Origin: Flavobacterium litorale
GTDB taxonomy: Bacteria; Bacteroidota; Bacteroidia; Flavobacteriales; Flavobacteriaceae
Assembly (NCBI RefSeq): GCF_019613795.1
Contig: NZ_CP080429.1
Location: forward strand, 2,282,501-2,346,500
Reading direction: 5' to 3'
DNA: 64,000 nt
The translations under genes were made by a program, and so were the position numbers. The notes under the pieces were generated by a model. The model was not told where the DNA came from and did no database searches. It worked only from the letters and a program-made list of their open reading frames with translations. Positions 52,380 through 60,403 of this stretch are shown piece by piece; within the stretch, counting starts at the first letter, position 1; each line of letters opens with the position of its first letter.

Positions 52380-53768
52380 ATGAAATACGATGTTATTGTT
52401 TTAGGAAGCGGTCCTGGTGGTTATGTAACAGGCATAAGAGCTTCACAGTTAGGCTTAAAAGTAGCCATTGTAGAGAAAGAAAGCCTTGGTGGCGTTTGCC
52501 TTAACTGGGGGTGTATTCCTACCAAAGCACTACTAAAAAGTGCACAGGTTTTCGACTATCTTAAACACGCATCTGATTACGGACTTACCGTAAAAGATTT
52601 TGATAAAGATTTTAATGCTGTAGTTAAGCGTAGTCGTGGCGTAGCCGATGGTATGAGTAAAGGCGTACAGTTTTTAATGAAAAAGAATAAGATTGATGTA
52701 GTAATGGGTACGGGTAAAGTAAAACCGGGTAAAAAGATAGATGTTACCGATGCCGATGGTAAAGTAACAGAACTTAGTGCCGACCATATTATTATTGCTA
52801 CAGGAGCACGTTCGCGCGAGTTGCCTAACCTACCACAAGATGGTAAAAAGGTTATTGGGTACCGTAAAGCCATGACGTTGGAGAAACAACCAAAATCGAT
52901 GATAGTGGTAGGCTCTGGGGCTATAGGTGTAGAGTTTGCACACTTTTATAACGCTATGGGCACCGATGTTACTATTGTAGAGTTTATGCCCAACATTGTA
53001 CCTGTAGAGGATAACGATATCTCAAAACAATTTGAGCGTTCGCTTAAAAAAGCGGGTATAAAAATTATGACAAATTCGTCGGTTGAGAAAGTAGATACTT
53101 CGGGCGATGGCGTTAAAGCTACGGTTAAAACAGCCAAAGGCGAAGAGGTATTGGAGGCCGATATTGTACTTTCGGCAGTAGGTATAAAATCAAACATCGA
53201 AAATATAGGTCTGGAAGAAGTAGGTATTGCTACTGATAAAGACAAGATAATGGTAAACGATTATTACCAAACCAACATACCTGGTTACTATGCCATTGGC
53301 GACGTAGCACCTGGGCAAGCCCTAGCACACGTAGCTTCTGCCGAAGGTATATTATGTGTAGAGAAAATAGCAGGGATGCACGTAGAGCCATTAGACTATG
53401 GTAATATACCTGGCTGTACGTATGCCACGCCAGAAATTGCATCGGTAGGACTTACTGAAAAGCAAGCTAAAGAAAAAGGATATGAGCTTAAAATAGGTAA
53501 ATTCCCATTCTCGGCATCAGGTAAAGCAAAAGCAGCGGGTACACCCGATGGTTTTGTAAAAGTTATTTTTGATGCTAAGTATGGCGAATGGTTAGGCTGC
53601 CACATGATTGGTGCTGGCGTTACCGATATGATTGCCGAAGCTGTAGTGGCACGTAAGTTAGAAACTACTGGGCACGAAATACTAAAAGCAGTACACCCGC
53701 ACCCAACCATGAGCGAAGCGGTTATGGAAGCTGTAGCTGATGCTTACGGTGAGGTAATACACTTATAG
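52380..53768 (+). CDS. lpd: Dihydrolipoyl dehydrogenase
   Basis: This 462-residue flavoprotein disulfide reductase is the E3 component of 2-oxoacid dehydrogenases and the glycine cleavage system. It has FAD-binding GSGPGGYVTGIRA (9-21), the redox-active disulfide GGVCLNWGCIPTKALL (Cys41/Cys46 region) and NAD-binding VVGSGAIGVEFAHFYNAMG. The catalytic His-Glu pair is in the C-terminal HPHPTMSEAVMEA. Full length. It probably serves the E1 enzyme at 20721 and others. It has its own terminator, while the upstream RloC-like gene appears to lack one. Confidence 0.97.
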   Translation: MKYDVIVLGSGPGGYVTGIRASQLGLKVAIVEKESLGGVCLNWGCIPTKALLKSAQVFDYLKHASDYGLTVKDFDKDFNAVVKRSRGVADGMSKGVQFLMKKNKIDVVMGTGKVKPGKKIDVTDADGKVTELSADHIIIATGARSRELPNLPQDGKKVIGYRKAMTLEKQPKSMIVVGSGAIGVEFAHFYNAMGTDVTIVEFMPNIVPVEDNDISKQFERSLKKAGIKIMTNSSVEKVDTSGDGVKATVKTAKGEEVLEADIVLSAVGIKSNIENIGLEEVGIATDKDKIMVNDYYQTNIPGYYAIGDVAPGQALAHVASAEGILCVEKIAGMHVEPLDYGNIPGCTYATPEIASVGLTEKQAKEKGYELKIGKFPFSASGKAKAAGTPDGFVKVIFDAKYGEWLGCHMIGAGVTDMIAEAVVARKLETTGHEILKAVHPHPTMSEAVMEAVADAYGEVIHL

Positions 53769-53794
53769 CATAATAATGTCTGAAGTAAATTATA

Positions 53795-53829
53795 AAAACC
53801 CCTTTGATCTTTCAAAGCGGGTTTTTATA
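53795..53829 (+). terminator. Terminator of lpd
   Basis: AAAAACCC and GGGTTTTT enclose an inner CTTTGA/TCAAAG stem and are followed by a T-rich tail. Confidence 0.8.
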
Positions 53830-53855
53830 TTTTAAAGTAATTATAAACTCGCTAA

Positions 53856-54386
53856 ATGGTGCTACAAAAAGAATCAACTATAAATCTGAACGCTGAACAA
53901 AGAGTACTGTGGGATAAAATAAGTGTTTTTGAGATAGATGACCCTACCTCTGAATTTACTTTTACCGACAGGTTAGTTCGTGAAAATGGGTGGACTTATG
54001 AATTTGCTGTAAGGGCAGTTTTTGAATATAAAAAATTTATGTTTCTTATCTGTATTAGTAACCACCCTCTTACTCCCTCCGACCAAGTTGACCAAGTATG
54101 GCATCTACATTTATTATATACACAATCTTACTGGTTTGAATTTTGTAAGCATACACTAAAAAGAGAAATACATCATGGTCCTACCAAAGGGGGTAAACAA
54201 GAAGGCGACAAATTTACCAACTGGTACGAAAAAACTAAACAAGCCTATATAAATTCTTTTGGATATACTCCTCCTGAAGATATATGGCCTAGTAGTAAAA
54301 TACGATTTTCAGAAATCAATTTTCTCAGAGTAAACATGCATCGCTATTGGATATTAAAAAAACCAGCTTTTTTACTTAAAAGATGA
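53856..54386 (+). CDS. GRDP-like (glycine-rich domain-containing protein-like) family protein
   Basis: This 176-residue soluble protein contains KKFMFLICISNHPLTPSDQVDQVWHLHLLYTQSYWFEFC (about 60-100). I recognise this as the core of the GRDP-like domain (PF07173-type; PS..VD.VWH.H...T..Y), known from plant glycine-rich proteins and scattered bacterial proteins of unknown function. The His/Trp cluster WHLHLLYTQSYW could bind a metal or ligand. Its stop overlaps the next ATG (ATGA), so it is tightly coupled to a protein with a Cys-Gly tail. No signal peptide. The family name is recalled and not tested here. Confidence 0.6.
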   Translation: MVLQKESTINLNAEQRVLWDKISVFEIDDPTSEFTFTDRLVRENGWTYEFAVRAVFEYKKFMFLICISNHPLTPSDQVDQVWHLHLLYTQSYWFEFCKHTLKREIHHGPTKGGKQEGDKFTNWYEKTKQAYINSFGYTPPEDIWPSSKIRFSEINFLRVNMHRYWILKKPAFLLKR

Positions 54387-55174
54387 AACAACTTACACAA
54401 CTTACACCTGCTGAAGTTTTACTAATAACTAAAAATGAAGATGTCACTTTAGAAGAGTTACTCAAGGTTACTTTTATAGATTTATTGTTAAAACAGGTTC
54501 TTCAGGTTATCGAAATAGAGAAAAAAATAACAAATAGAGATGGTGTATGGATGTTTATTTACATCAAACAAGGATCTAATTTTCATAAATATAATGCATT
54601 AAAACATGAGGATATATTTATAAAACCCTTTATTGATAACAGGAATAGCGAAGTTTTATTTCGGAATTTTGTAAAAATAACTTACCAGAGTGCCAAAAAT
54701 AAAATGCTGTATAAAAGCAGTATTTACAAAAGTCTGAATATCAAAAACTATTTTGATAGAAATATTTTTCAACGAATTTTTGGTAAAGCTACAATAACAA
54801 GCCTAGGAATAAGAGTTAAGATAGAAGTTAAAAAAGAAATTGAAAACCTCGAGAAAGAATTACCTGAGTTGACCGTAAATAATCCGAGTAAAGCCTACTC
54901 CATTGTTAACTCAATATTAGGATGTGTTGTATTAATAAAGACGTTTGATATGAGCATGCTAAAAGAAGTTGACAAAGATCTATTAGAAGAATTTCATAGA
55001 AATTACCCTCATATTACTTCCATAGGCTGTGGAAGTAGTTTTGATGAATATGAGTTCGAAAATACATCAAATGATTCAGAGAATAGTTGGAGCGGATTTG
55101 GCGGTTGTAGTGATCACGGATGTAATAGCGGATGTTCTGGCTGTGGTGGTTGTGGTGGCTGCGGAGGAGATTAA
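54383..55174 (+). CDS. Protein with Cys/Gly-rich C-terminal tail, TIGR04222-like, hypothetical
   Basis: This 263-residue protein has an N-terminal helical region beginning LTQLTPAEVLLITKNEDVTLEELLKVTFIDLLL, a charged middle with one hydrophobic stretch (SIVNSILGCVVLIKTF, about 173-188), and a C-terminal tail of about 30 residues. The tail is nearly all Gly, Cys, Ser and Asp (GGCSDHGCNSGCSGCGGCGGCGGD), with six cysteines. Such tails recall the TIGR04222 membrane proteins, but membrane segments are poor here. It may bind metal or be a substrate for post-translational modification. It overlaps the GRDP-like gene by four bases. Function unknown. Confidence 0.55.
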   Translation: MKQLTQLTPAEVLLITKNEDVTLEELLKVTFIDLLLKQVLQVIEIEKKITNRDGVWMFIYIKQGSNFHKYNALKHEDIFIKPFIDNRNSEVLFRNFVKITYQSAKNKMLYKSSIYKSLNIKNYFDRNIFQRIFGKATITSLGIRVKIEVKKEIENLEKELPELTVNNPSKAYSIVNSILGCVVLIKTFDMSMLKEVDKDLLEEFHRNYPHITSIGCGSSFDEYEFENTSNDSENSWSGFGGCSDHGCNSGCSGCGGCGGCGGD

Positions 55175-55255
55175 TAACTGCTACATATTTATACTTAATC
55201 TTAGTTATTAAAAAGAATTAAAAAATAATTTTTTAAACCATGATTTAAGTCAGGT

Positions 55256-55283
55256 TTTGTGCTGATTGTGTTACCTAAATTTG
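55256..55283 (+). promoter_or_regulatory. Promoter of the OmpW-like gene
   Basis: TTTG (55256-55259), 16-base spacer, TAAATTTG (55276-55283); the ATG is 25 bases downstream. Confidence 0.6.
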
Positions 55284-55308
55284 AAGTATAATTTAAAACA
55301 CATTAACC

Positions 55309-55995
55309 ATGAAAAAAATAGTTTTTGCTCTAATGGCAATCGGATTATTTAGCACAAATTCAATATTTGCACAGGATGATACAAATGATACATCTAACGA
55401 TTTTAAAAGATGGCAAGTGCGCCTTCGTGGTATAGCTGTAGTACCCGACGAAAGTGCTACTGTTGGCATTATTGGTGGTGATGCTGATATTTCTACCACG
55501 TTTGTTCCAGAATTGGATTTTACGTATTTCTTTACTAAAAATATTGCTGCCGAACTTATATTAGCCACAACAAAACACGACGTAAAAACTACAGGATCTG
55601 ATATCTCAGCCGTTGGCGGTCCTACAAGTACCGATGTAGATTTAGGTAGCGTATATTTACTTCCTCCTACACTAACATTACAATACCACTTTTTACCTGA
55701 CGAAAAGTTCCGACCGTATGCGGGTGCGGGTGTTAACTATACTATTTTTTATAGTGAAGATGAAGGTAATACCGTACGTGGTATAGAATACGACGATACT
55801 TTCGGATTTGCACTACAGGCAGGATTGGATGTAGAAATTAATGATAAATTTTTTATTAATATAGATGTTAAAAAACTGTTTTTAAGCACCGATGTTACCG
55901 TAGATGCCTCTAACCTTGCCGAAGGGCTCAGTATACCTGCTGAGGTAGATATTAACCCTTGGATTATAGGTTTTGGTATAGGTATGCGATTTTAA
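55309..55995 (+). CDS. OmpW family outer-membrane protein
   Basis: This 228-residue exported barrel has a signal peptide (1-21, cleaved after IFA) and eight amphipathic strands. The family features are WQVRLRGIAVVPDESA at the N-terminus, STTFVPELDFTYFFTKNIAAELILATTKHDV, LPPTLTLQYHF(LPD)KFRPYAGAGVNYT and INPWIIGFGIGMRF at the end. These match the OmpW family of small hydrophobic-channel proteins. Monocistronic with a strong terminator. Confidence 0.9.
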   Translation: MKKIVFALMAIGLFSTNSIFAQDDTNDTSNDFKRWQVRLRGIAVVPDESATVGIIGGDADISTTFVPELDFTYFFTKNIAAELILATTKHDVKTTGSDISAVGGPTSTDVDLGSVYLLPPTLTLQYHFLPDEKFRPYAGAGVNYTIFYSEDEGNTVRGIEYDDTFGFALQAGLDVEINDKFFINIDVKKLFLSTDVTVDASNLAEGLSIPAEVDINPWIIGFGIGMRF

Positions 55996-56022
55996 ATAAC
56001 AAATACCCCACCTAACCAATAC

Positions 56023-56052
56023 AAAAAGCTCCTTTATAAGGAGCTTTTTTAT
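56023..56052. terminator. Bidirectional terminator between the two barrel genes
   Basis: AAAAAGCTCCTT and AAGGAGCTTTTT pair around a three-base loop; the OmpW-like and PorT-like genes converge on it. Confidence 0.88.
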
Positions 56053-56069
56053 TGATAGCATTGTAACTT

Positions 56070-56702
56070 CTATAACATAAAATTAAGTCCCACGTTTATA
56101 GCTCCTCTGTAGTTATTAACGTCTGGGCGGTTATTACGCTCAAAAATATCAGTAAAACCACTTTGTCCATCAAATTCAATAAAAAATTTAAAATATTCGT
56201 TTACTGGTATTTTTACACCTAAACCAAAGGCAATCCCCACATCAGTATCTTCAAAATCTTGCATAACATCGGTATCAAAAGCAGTTGCACGGGCATCCAA
56301 CAAAAAACCTACATAAGGTCCAAAATTAATATACCAATTGTTATCATAACCAAAATGAAAATTAGCCATAAGCGGTACGGTAATATAATCCAATTCAAAA
56401 TCGGTAAGGTATGTACCCGAAGGGCGTCCCCTATCACGACTTTCAATTACAATTAAATCGTTATCCCAGCCTTTACTGTCGTATATCGCTTTCGCTTTAA
56501 TGCTCCAGTATTCCGAAAAATAAAAGTCGATACCACCTTGAAAGTTATACCCCGTATTAAAGTCGGCATTATTAAAGTATGAATTTACATTGGAGAAGTT
56601 AACCCCACCTGCAATACTAAATTCTACGTTGCCACCACGCTGTGCCTGTAACGTAGTTGTAAATGCTATAAGGGCGAATAATGAAAGTATAATTTTTTTC
56701 AT
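56070..56702 (-). CDS. Outer-membrane beta-barrel protein (PorT-like family)
   Basis: This 210-residue exported protein has signal MKKIILSLFALIAFTTTLQAQ and an 8-strand barrel: NVEFSIAGGVNFSNVNSYF, YNFQGGIDFYFSEYWSIKAKAIYDSKGWD, YITVPLMANFHFG, WYINFGPYVGFLLDARA, GIAFGLGVKIPVNEYFKFFIEFDGQSGFTDIF and a final INVGLNFML. The pattern (VPLM..Y.F..........GPY.GFLL) is typical of PorT/porin-family proteins of Bacteroidota. True PorT function in type IX secretion is not implied. It converges with the OmpW-like gene. Confidence 0.87.
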   Translation of the reverse strand: MKKIILSLFALIAFTTTLQAQRGGNVEFSIAGGVNFSNVNSYFNNADFNTGYNFQGGIDFYFSEYWSIKAKAIYDSKGWDNDLIVIESRDRGRPSGTYLTDFELDYITVPLMANFHFGYDNNWYINFGPYVGFLLDARATAFDTDVMQDFEDTDVGIAFGLGVKIPVNEYFKFFIEFDGQSGFTDIFERNNRPDVNNYRGAINVGLNFML

Positions 56703-56761
56703 CTGATTATGTGTATACGTTTTTAAACTTACTTACATAATCTGTACCAAAAATTTATTGT

Positions 56762-57910
56762 CTAGCTATTTTTCAATGCACTTAGTAGTAAATCAATCTC
56801 TTCTTTTGTGTTATAATATGCTAACGATACGCGCAATGATGGTTTACAAAGCTCTTCGTCCGATAGTATTTCTTGCAATACATGCGAGGGTTTTATACTC
56901 CCCGACTGGCACGCGCTACCGCGTGATACGGCTATCCCTTTCATATCTAAATTAAACAAAAGCATCGGTACTTTGTCTTCGGGTAAAGGTAGTTGTATGT
57001 TTGCTATAGGATAGAAAATGGTACTAGCATCGTGCTCCTGCCCTGCTACAGTACCGTTTATTTTATAGGTTGGGAAGTGTAATTTTAATTGCTCCAACAA
57101 ATAATTACGTAGGTTGGTTATATGGGCTTTATCTGCTTCTCGGTTTTGGTACGATAATTCTAATGCTTTTGCCATACCTGCAATTTGGTGTACACCCTCA
57201 GTACCTGCACGCATCCCTTTTTCTTGTTCGCCACCATATAACATGGCTTTTAATCGGCTATTTTTTTGTACGTAGGCAAAACCAACACCTTTAGGTCCGT
57301 GAAACTTATGTGCACTTGCTGCTATAAAATCTACAGGCAAAGCCGTTAAATCAAGGTCTGCTTTACCTACAGATTGTACTGTATCGGAATGGAACAAAGC
57401 ATCGTATTCCCTACATATAGTACCTATTTGGTGTAAATCTGTACTTGTACCTATTTCGTTATTTACGTGCATTAGGGTTACTAATGTAGGTATTTTTGCT
57501 GCTAATAAACGATGCAAATGCTCCGTATCGGGTGTGCCATCAGGTAATACATTAACATAATCAATAGCAATATTGTACTCCTCGGCAACAGCTTGTGCAG
57601 CATACAAAACGGCATGGTGCTCCGTTTTAGCGGTAATAATACGTTTTACGCCACAATGCTGTACCGCACTACGAATAATCCAATTATCAGCCTCTGTACC
57701 ACCCGAGGTAAAAATAATTTCGCGTGGTTCTGCGTTAAGTAAAGCAGCAATGGTTTTACGGCTTGTTTCCAATACTACTTTTGCACTCCTGCCAAAACTA
57801 TGTGTAGAGGAAGGATTTCCGTATTGTTCTGATAATATGTTGGTAATTTCGGTTATAACTTCTGGGCGTAATGCACTAGTAGCCGCATTATCGAGATATA
57901 CTTTTTTCAT
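56762..57910 (-). CDS. Cysteine desulfurase (IscS/NifS family)
   Basis: This 382-residue PLP enzyme releases sulfur from cysteine for Fe-S clusters or tRNA thiolation. It has YLDNAATSALRPEV at the start, FTSGGTEADNWII, KTEHHAVL, SAHKFHGPKGVGFAYVQ with the PLP Lys, and the sulfur-accepting Cys in AVSRGSACQSGSIKPSHVL. The short loop around the Cys and the G-X-A-C-Q-S form resemble the group I NifS-like enzymes. A minus-strand -7 element TAATTTTG (57916-57923) ends five bases before the ATG, implying a leaderless transcript. No other Fe-S assembly gene is adjacent. Confidence 0.9.
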   Translation of the reverse strand: MKKVYLDNAATSALRPEVITEITNILSEQYGNPSSTHSFGRSAKVVLETSRKTIAALLNAEPREIIFTSGGTEADNWIIRSAVQHCGVKRIITAKTEHHAVLYAAQAVAEEYNIAIDYVNVLPDGTPDTEHLHRLLAAKIPTLVTLMHVNNEIGTSTDLHQIGTICREYDALFHSDTVQSVGKADLDLTALPVDFIAASAHKFHGPKGVGFAYVQKNSRLKAMLYGGEQEKGMRAGTEGVHQIAGMAKALELSYQNREADKAHITNLRNYLLEQLKLHFPTYKINGTVAGQEHDASTIFYPIANIQLPLPEDKVPMLLFNLDMKGIAVSRGSACQSGSIKPSHVLQEILSDEELCKPSLRVSLAYYNTKEEIDLLLSALKNS

Positions 57911-57997
57911 GGCTACAAAATTACTTAAAAAGTTTATTGTAACCTTATTTTAGCGCAAACGGAATTGCAAAACATTTCGGCACACCATTAAAAACCT

Positions 57998-58005
57998 TAT
58001 TTTTG
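57998..58005 (+). promoter_or_regulatory. Promoter -7 element of the duplicated-domain lipoprotein gene
   Basis: TATTTTTG matches TAnnTTTG, 18 bases before the ATG at 58024. Confidence 0.45.
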
Positions 58006-58023
58006 TTTAAAATTTAATGAACA

Positions 58024-59040
58024 ATGAAAAAAATAGTGGCTCTTGTAGCAGTACTTATAGCAATTGTGGGTTGTGATGATGGTGATGTTGATTTTAAAAA
58101 TTTTAATTTCCCTAATACTACAGTATCTACTTGTATAAAAAACAACCTGTATTATAAAACTAATGGTACCGAAGCTATTATCTTGGAAATAAACCCTGCT
58201 GAATTGTATAATATTCCGAGTGAGTTTGATGAAAACGGCGATATAATACCAAAAGAAGTTGCTATTACTACAGCAGGCGCAAATAAAATTATTTACCGTA
58301 ATTATAATGGCGCAGCAAATACTGCTAATTTAATTTGCACTGATGATGGACTGCCTGTAACATCGCCTAACGTGATAGAGGAATGGACTGGCGATGGGAC
58401 TATATTGATATCGACGATTGAAAATATTGTAGATGGGAAGCTAGAGGGCTACATACACGCTATAACGCTACAGGAAATTACCTTTAGTAGTGGCGAAGAG
58501 GATATACGTATTAATAACAACGATTTTGGTACGTTTACGAGCGATATTGGTTTTAATTTTGATTTTGGGAATGAAGAAGTACCTGTAGCTATTGCTTGCA
58601 ACGGTATAGCGGCAGACAGGGTATACAAAATTAGTGGTAACGATGTACTGATACTTAATTTCCCCGAGGGTACGTTTGTAAATGAAATAGGTAATTTACC
58701 CGCTATTGAATTTTCGGCAGAGGAAGAAGAACATGAATTATTATTTACAGTGTACGCTGGTGCTGCAACCAGTTCGGCTATATGTGACTTAGATACTACT
58801 ATTGAGATTGAACAGCGCTGGAGAGCATCCTCTGGGAGTGCTATTGTTGTTACTACTGAAGATTCTTTGAATCCAGGTACGTTTTTCCATGAAATACGAT
58901 TACAGGATGTTGTTTTTACCCGTATTGATTTAACTACAGGAGAAACATTTACGTTATACGATGTATTAACACCCGAAAATGCACAAATAGCCCAAAATAA
59001 CGGAGGATTTTTATTGGGTACTTATGTTACCGAAGAGTAA
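58024..59040 (+). CDS. Putative lipoprotein with internally duplicated domain
   Basis: This 338-residue protein has a lipoprotein signal IVALVAVLIAIVGC, with the lipidated Cys at about 17 followed by Asp residues. The mature part holds two related copies of a beta-rich unit (about 30-165 and 190-310). They share ...YKxxG...A.IL...P, then VY/RNYNGAA..., IC.DD, IEEWTGDGTILISTIENIVDGKLEGYIHAITLQEITF versus IEQRWRASSGSAIVVTTEDSLNPGTFFHEIRLQDVVF. The family is not recognised. It is monocistronic with a promoter and a terminator. Confidence 0.75.
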   Translation: MKKIVALVAVLIAIVGCDDGDVDFKNFNFPNTTVSTCIKNNLYYKTNGTEAIILEINPAELYNIPSEFDENGDIIPKEVAITTAGANKIIYRNYNGAANTANLICTDDGLPVTSPNVIEEWTGDGTILISTIENIVDGKLEGYIHAITLQEITFSSGEEDIRINNNDFGTFTSDIGFNFDFGNEEVPVAIACNGIAADRVYKISGNDVLILNFPEGTFVNEIGNLPAIEFSAEEEEHELLFTVYAGAATSSAICDLDTTIEIEQRWRASSGSAIVVTTEDSLNPGTFFHEIRLQDVVFTRIDLTTGETFTLYDVLTPENAQIAQNNGGFLLGTYVTEE

Positions 59041-59060
59041 TTGAATAAATGATATAATTA

Positions 59061-59093
59061 AAAAAAACAGCTTTTTATAAGCTGTTTTTTTTA
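59061..59093. terminator. Bidirectional terminator
   Basis: AAAACAGC and GCTGTTTT pair around a T/A-rich loop, with A and T runs on both sides; the lipoprotein and Smr genes converge on it. Confidence 0.85.
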
Positions 59094-59097
59094 ATTA

Positions 59098-59655
59098 TTA
59101 TCTGTTCGGGTTTTGTTTTATATACACTTCGGTAGCTCCTAATCCGTATTTTTTATAATCGGCATCCTGAAATGTAACATTATCGTACCTACCAAGCAAA
59201 AAGTCAAGTTCGGCTTTTAAAACGCCCTCTCCTACTCCATGAATAAATACTACCTTGGGCATTCTGTTGCGTATAGCAAAATCAAGCTGTCGTTTAGCAG
59301 TGTCTGATTGCAGGGTTAAAATATCGTAGTTAGACATTCCTCTTTTATTCGGTACTAGCTTTTCAATATGTAAATCTACTTCAAGTACAAACTCATCCTT
59401 TTTCGATTTCTTTTGTTTTACAAAGCTTCGCTTTTTAGGTAGCTCTTTATCTTTTAGGATGGATTGCATGCTCTGTGCACCAAAATTTTGCAGTACTGAT
59501 GTATCGGATATTTTAATGAGTTCTTTGGCGTTAAACTCCAAATCAAAACCTTCTTCAGTTTCCACAATAACCATATCGGCTTTAAACCCTTTTACTTTTC
59601 CGTTAAAAGAGTCATCCAGCACCGTAACTGTATCACCTATATTAAACATCATCAT
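59098..59655 (-). CDS. Smr domain protein (MutS2 C-terminal-like)
   Basis: This 185-residue protein has an N-terminal small beta domain (FNIGDTVTVLDDSFNGKVKGFKADMVIVETEEGFDLEFNAKELIKI, about 3-50), a basic linker (KKRSFVKQKKSKK) and a C-terminal Smr domain (about 90-183). The Smr part reads LEVDLHIEKLVPNKRGMSNYDILTLQSDTAKRQLDFAIRNRMPKVVFIHGVGEGVLKAELDFLL. Smr domains are nicking or RNA-cleaving endonucleases; the conserved LDLH and HGxGxGxL motifs are present (DLHIEKL, HGVGEGVL). The start overlaps the next upstream gene by 14 bases. Confidence 0.88.
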   Translation of the reverse strand: MMMFNIGDTVTVLDDSFNGKVKGFKADMVIVETEEGFDLEFNAKELIKISDTSVLQNFGAQSMQSILKDKELPKKRSFVKQKKSKKDEFVLEVDLHIEKLVPNKRGMSNYDILTLQSDTAKRQLDFAIRNRMPKVVFIHGVGEGVLKAELDFLLGRYDNVTFQDADYKKYGLGATEVYIKQNPNR

Positions 59656-59827
59656 TCTCGTTATCGCGGTTATGTTTGCTTGGTACCTTAGCCATTAATT
59701 TCATAAGCCCAAACATAAATAAAACAATAGCACTAATCATTACAATCGTGTTAGGCTCTTGCTTGGATTGCTCGTATAATGCCAAAAAAGCAACTCCAAA
59801 CATAAGTAATATATATATTGTTTTCAT
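59642..59827 (-). CDS. Small two-helix membrane protein, hypothetical
   Basis: This 61-residue protein has two hydrophobic helices (about 2-17 and 28-47) joined by QSKQEPN and a charged tail (KVPSKHNRDNENDDV). No family recognised. Its last codons overlap the start of the Smr gene by 14 bases in another frame, so the pair is co-transcribed and translationally coupled. The ATG at 59827 (MKTIYILLMF) is preferred over an earlier one at 59848. Confidence 0.6.
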   Translation of the reverse strand: MKTIYILLMFGVAFLALYEQSKQEPNTIVMISAIVLFMFGLMKLMAKVPSKHNRDNENDDV

Positions 59828-59870
59828 AACTGTAATATTAAACATCAAAACTACTAATAATACTTACCAA

Positions 59871-59897
59871 TAAAAAATCCCGCCAAGGCGGGATTGT
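59871..59897 (-). terminator. Terminator of the DUF5362-like gene
   Basis: AATCCCGCC (59876-59884) and GGCGGGATT (59887-59895) pair around AA; on the minus strand the hairpin is followed by a T run. Confidence 0.85.
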
Positions 59898-59919
59898 AAG
59901 AAATATAGTAATATTACAT

Positions 59920-60378
59920 TTATGATAATTGTGATGCAGCCGAAACCACGTATACTATAAGTACTAAATAAGTAACAATAGAAAAAATTGTAAGGATGCC
60001 AGACCACAAAAAATAACCTTTTAAATCACTAAAAGCTTTTGTCATTCCAATAGTATTGTTTTGGCTAATTGCTTGTCGTGTCGACGATGAAAACTTGTAC
60101 AAATAGAGTACTGGGAAAAACATTGTTATTGTAAATAAAAGCGACATTAACCCTATTGTAGCACTTGACATTATACCCATTGCTCCTAAACTTTCAGGTT
60201 TAGAGTCTATCATGCTACCTGCCATTAACATGCCTAATGAGCCAAGAAGTGAGAACAATATAACTATAGAACCAATAATAGCTAAAAACAAAGCCCAACC
60301 CGCAGATGTTTTTAAAAAGCTCTTTGCTTCACCTGTTAATTGTAGTTCAAAAGAATCGAAAGAAGAATTTTGCTCCAT
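59920..60378 (-). CDS. DUF5362-like membrane protein
   Basis: This 152-residue protein has four predicted membrane helices. A soluble N-terminus (SFELQLTGEAKSFLKTSAGWALFLAIIGSIVILFSLLGSLGMLM) is followed by SATIGLMSLLFTITMFFPVLYLYKFSSSTRQAISQNNTIGMTKAFSDLKGYFLWSGILTIF. The loop YKFSSSTRQAI and the F..LK.YF..WGI pattern are what I associate with DUF5362 of Bacteroidota. Function unknown. It lies 25 bases downstream of rocD on the same strand and may be in its transcript. Confidence 0.78.
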   Translation of the reverse strand: MEQNSSFDSFELQLTGEAKSFLKTSAGWALFLAIIGSIVILFSLLGSLGMLMAGSMIDSKPESLGAMGIMSSATIGLMSLLFTITMFFPVLYLYKFSSSTRQAISQNNTIGMTKAFSDLKGYFLWSGILTIFSIVTYLVLIVYVVSAASQLS

Positions 60379-60403
60379 AATAAAACTATATATCAGTCAA
60401 ATA

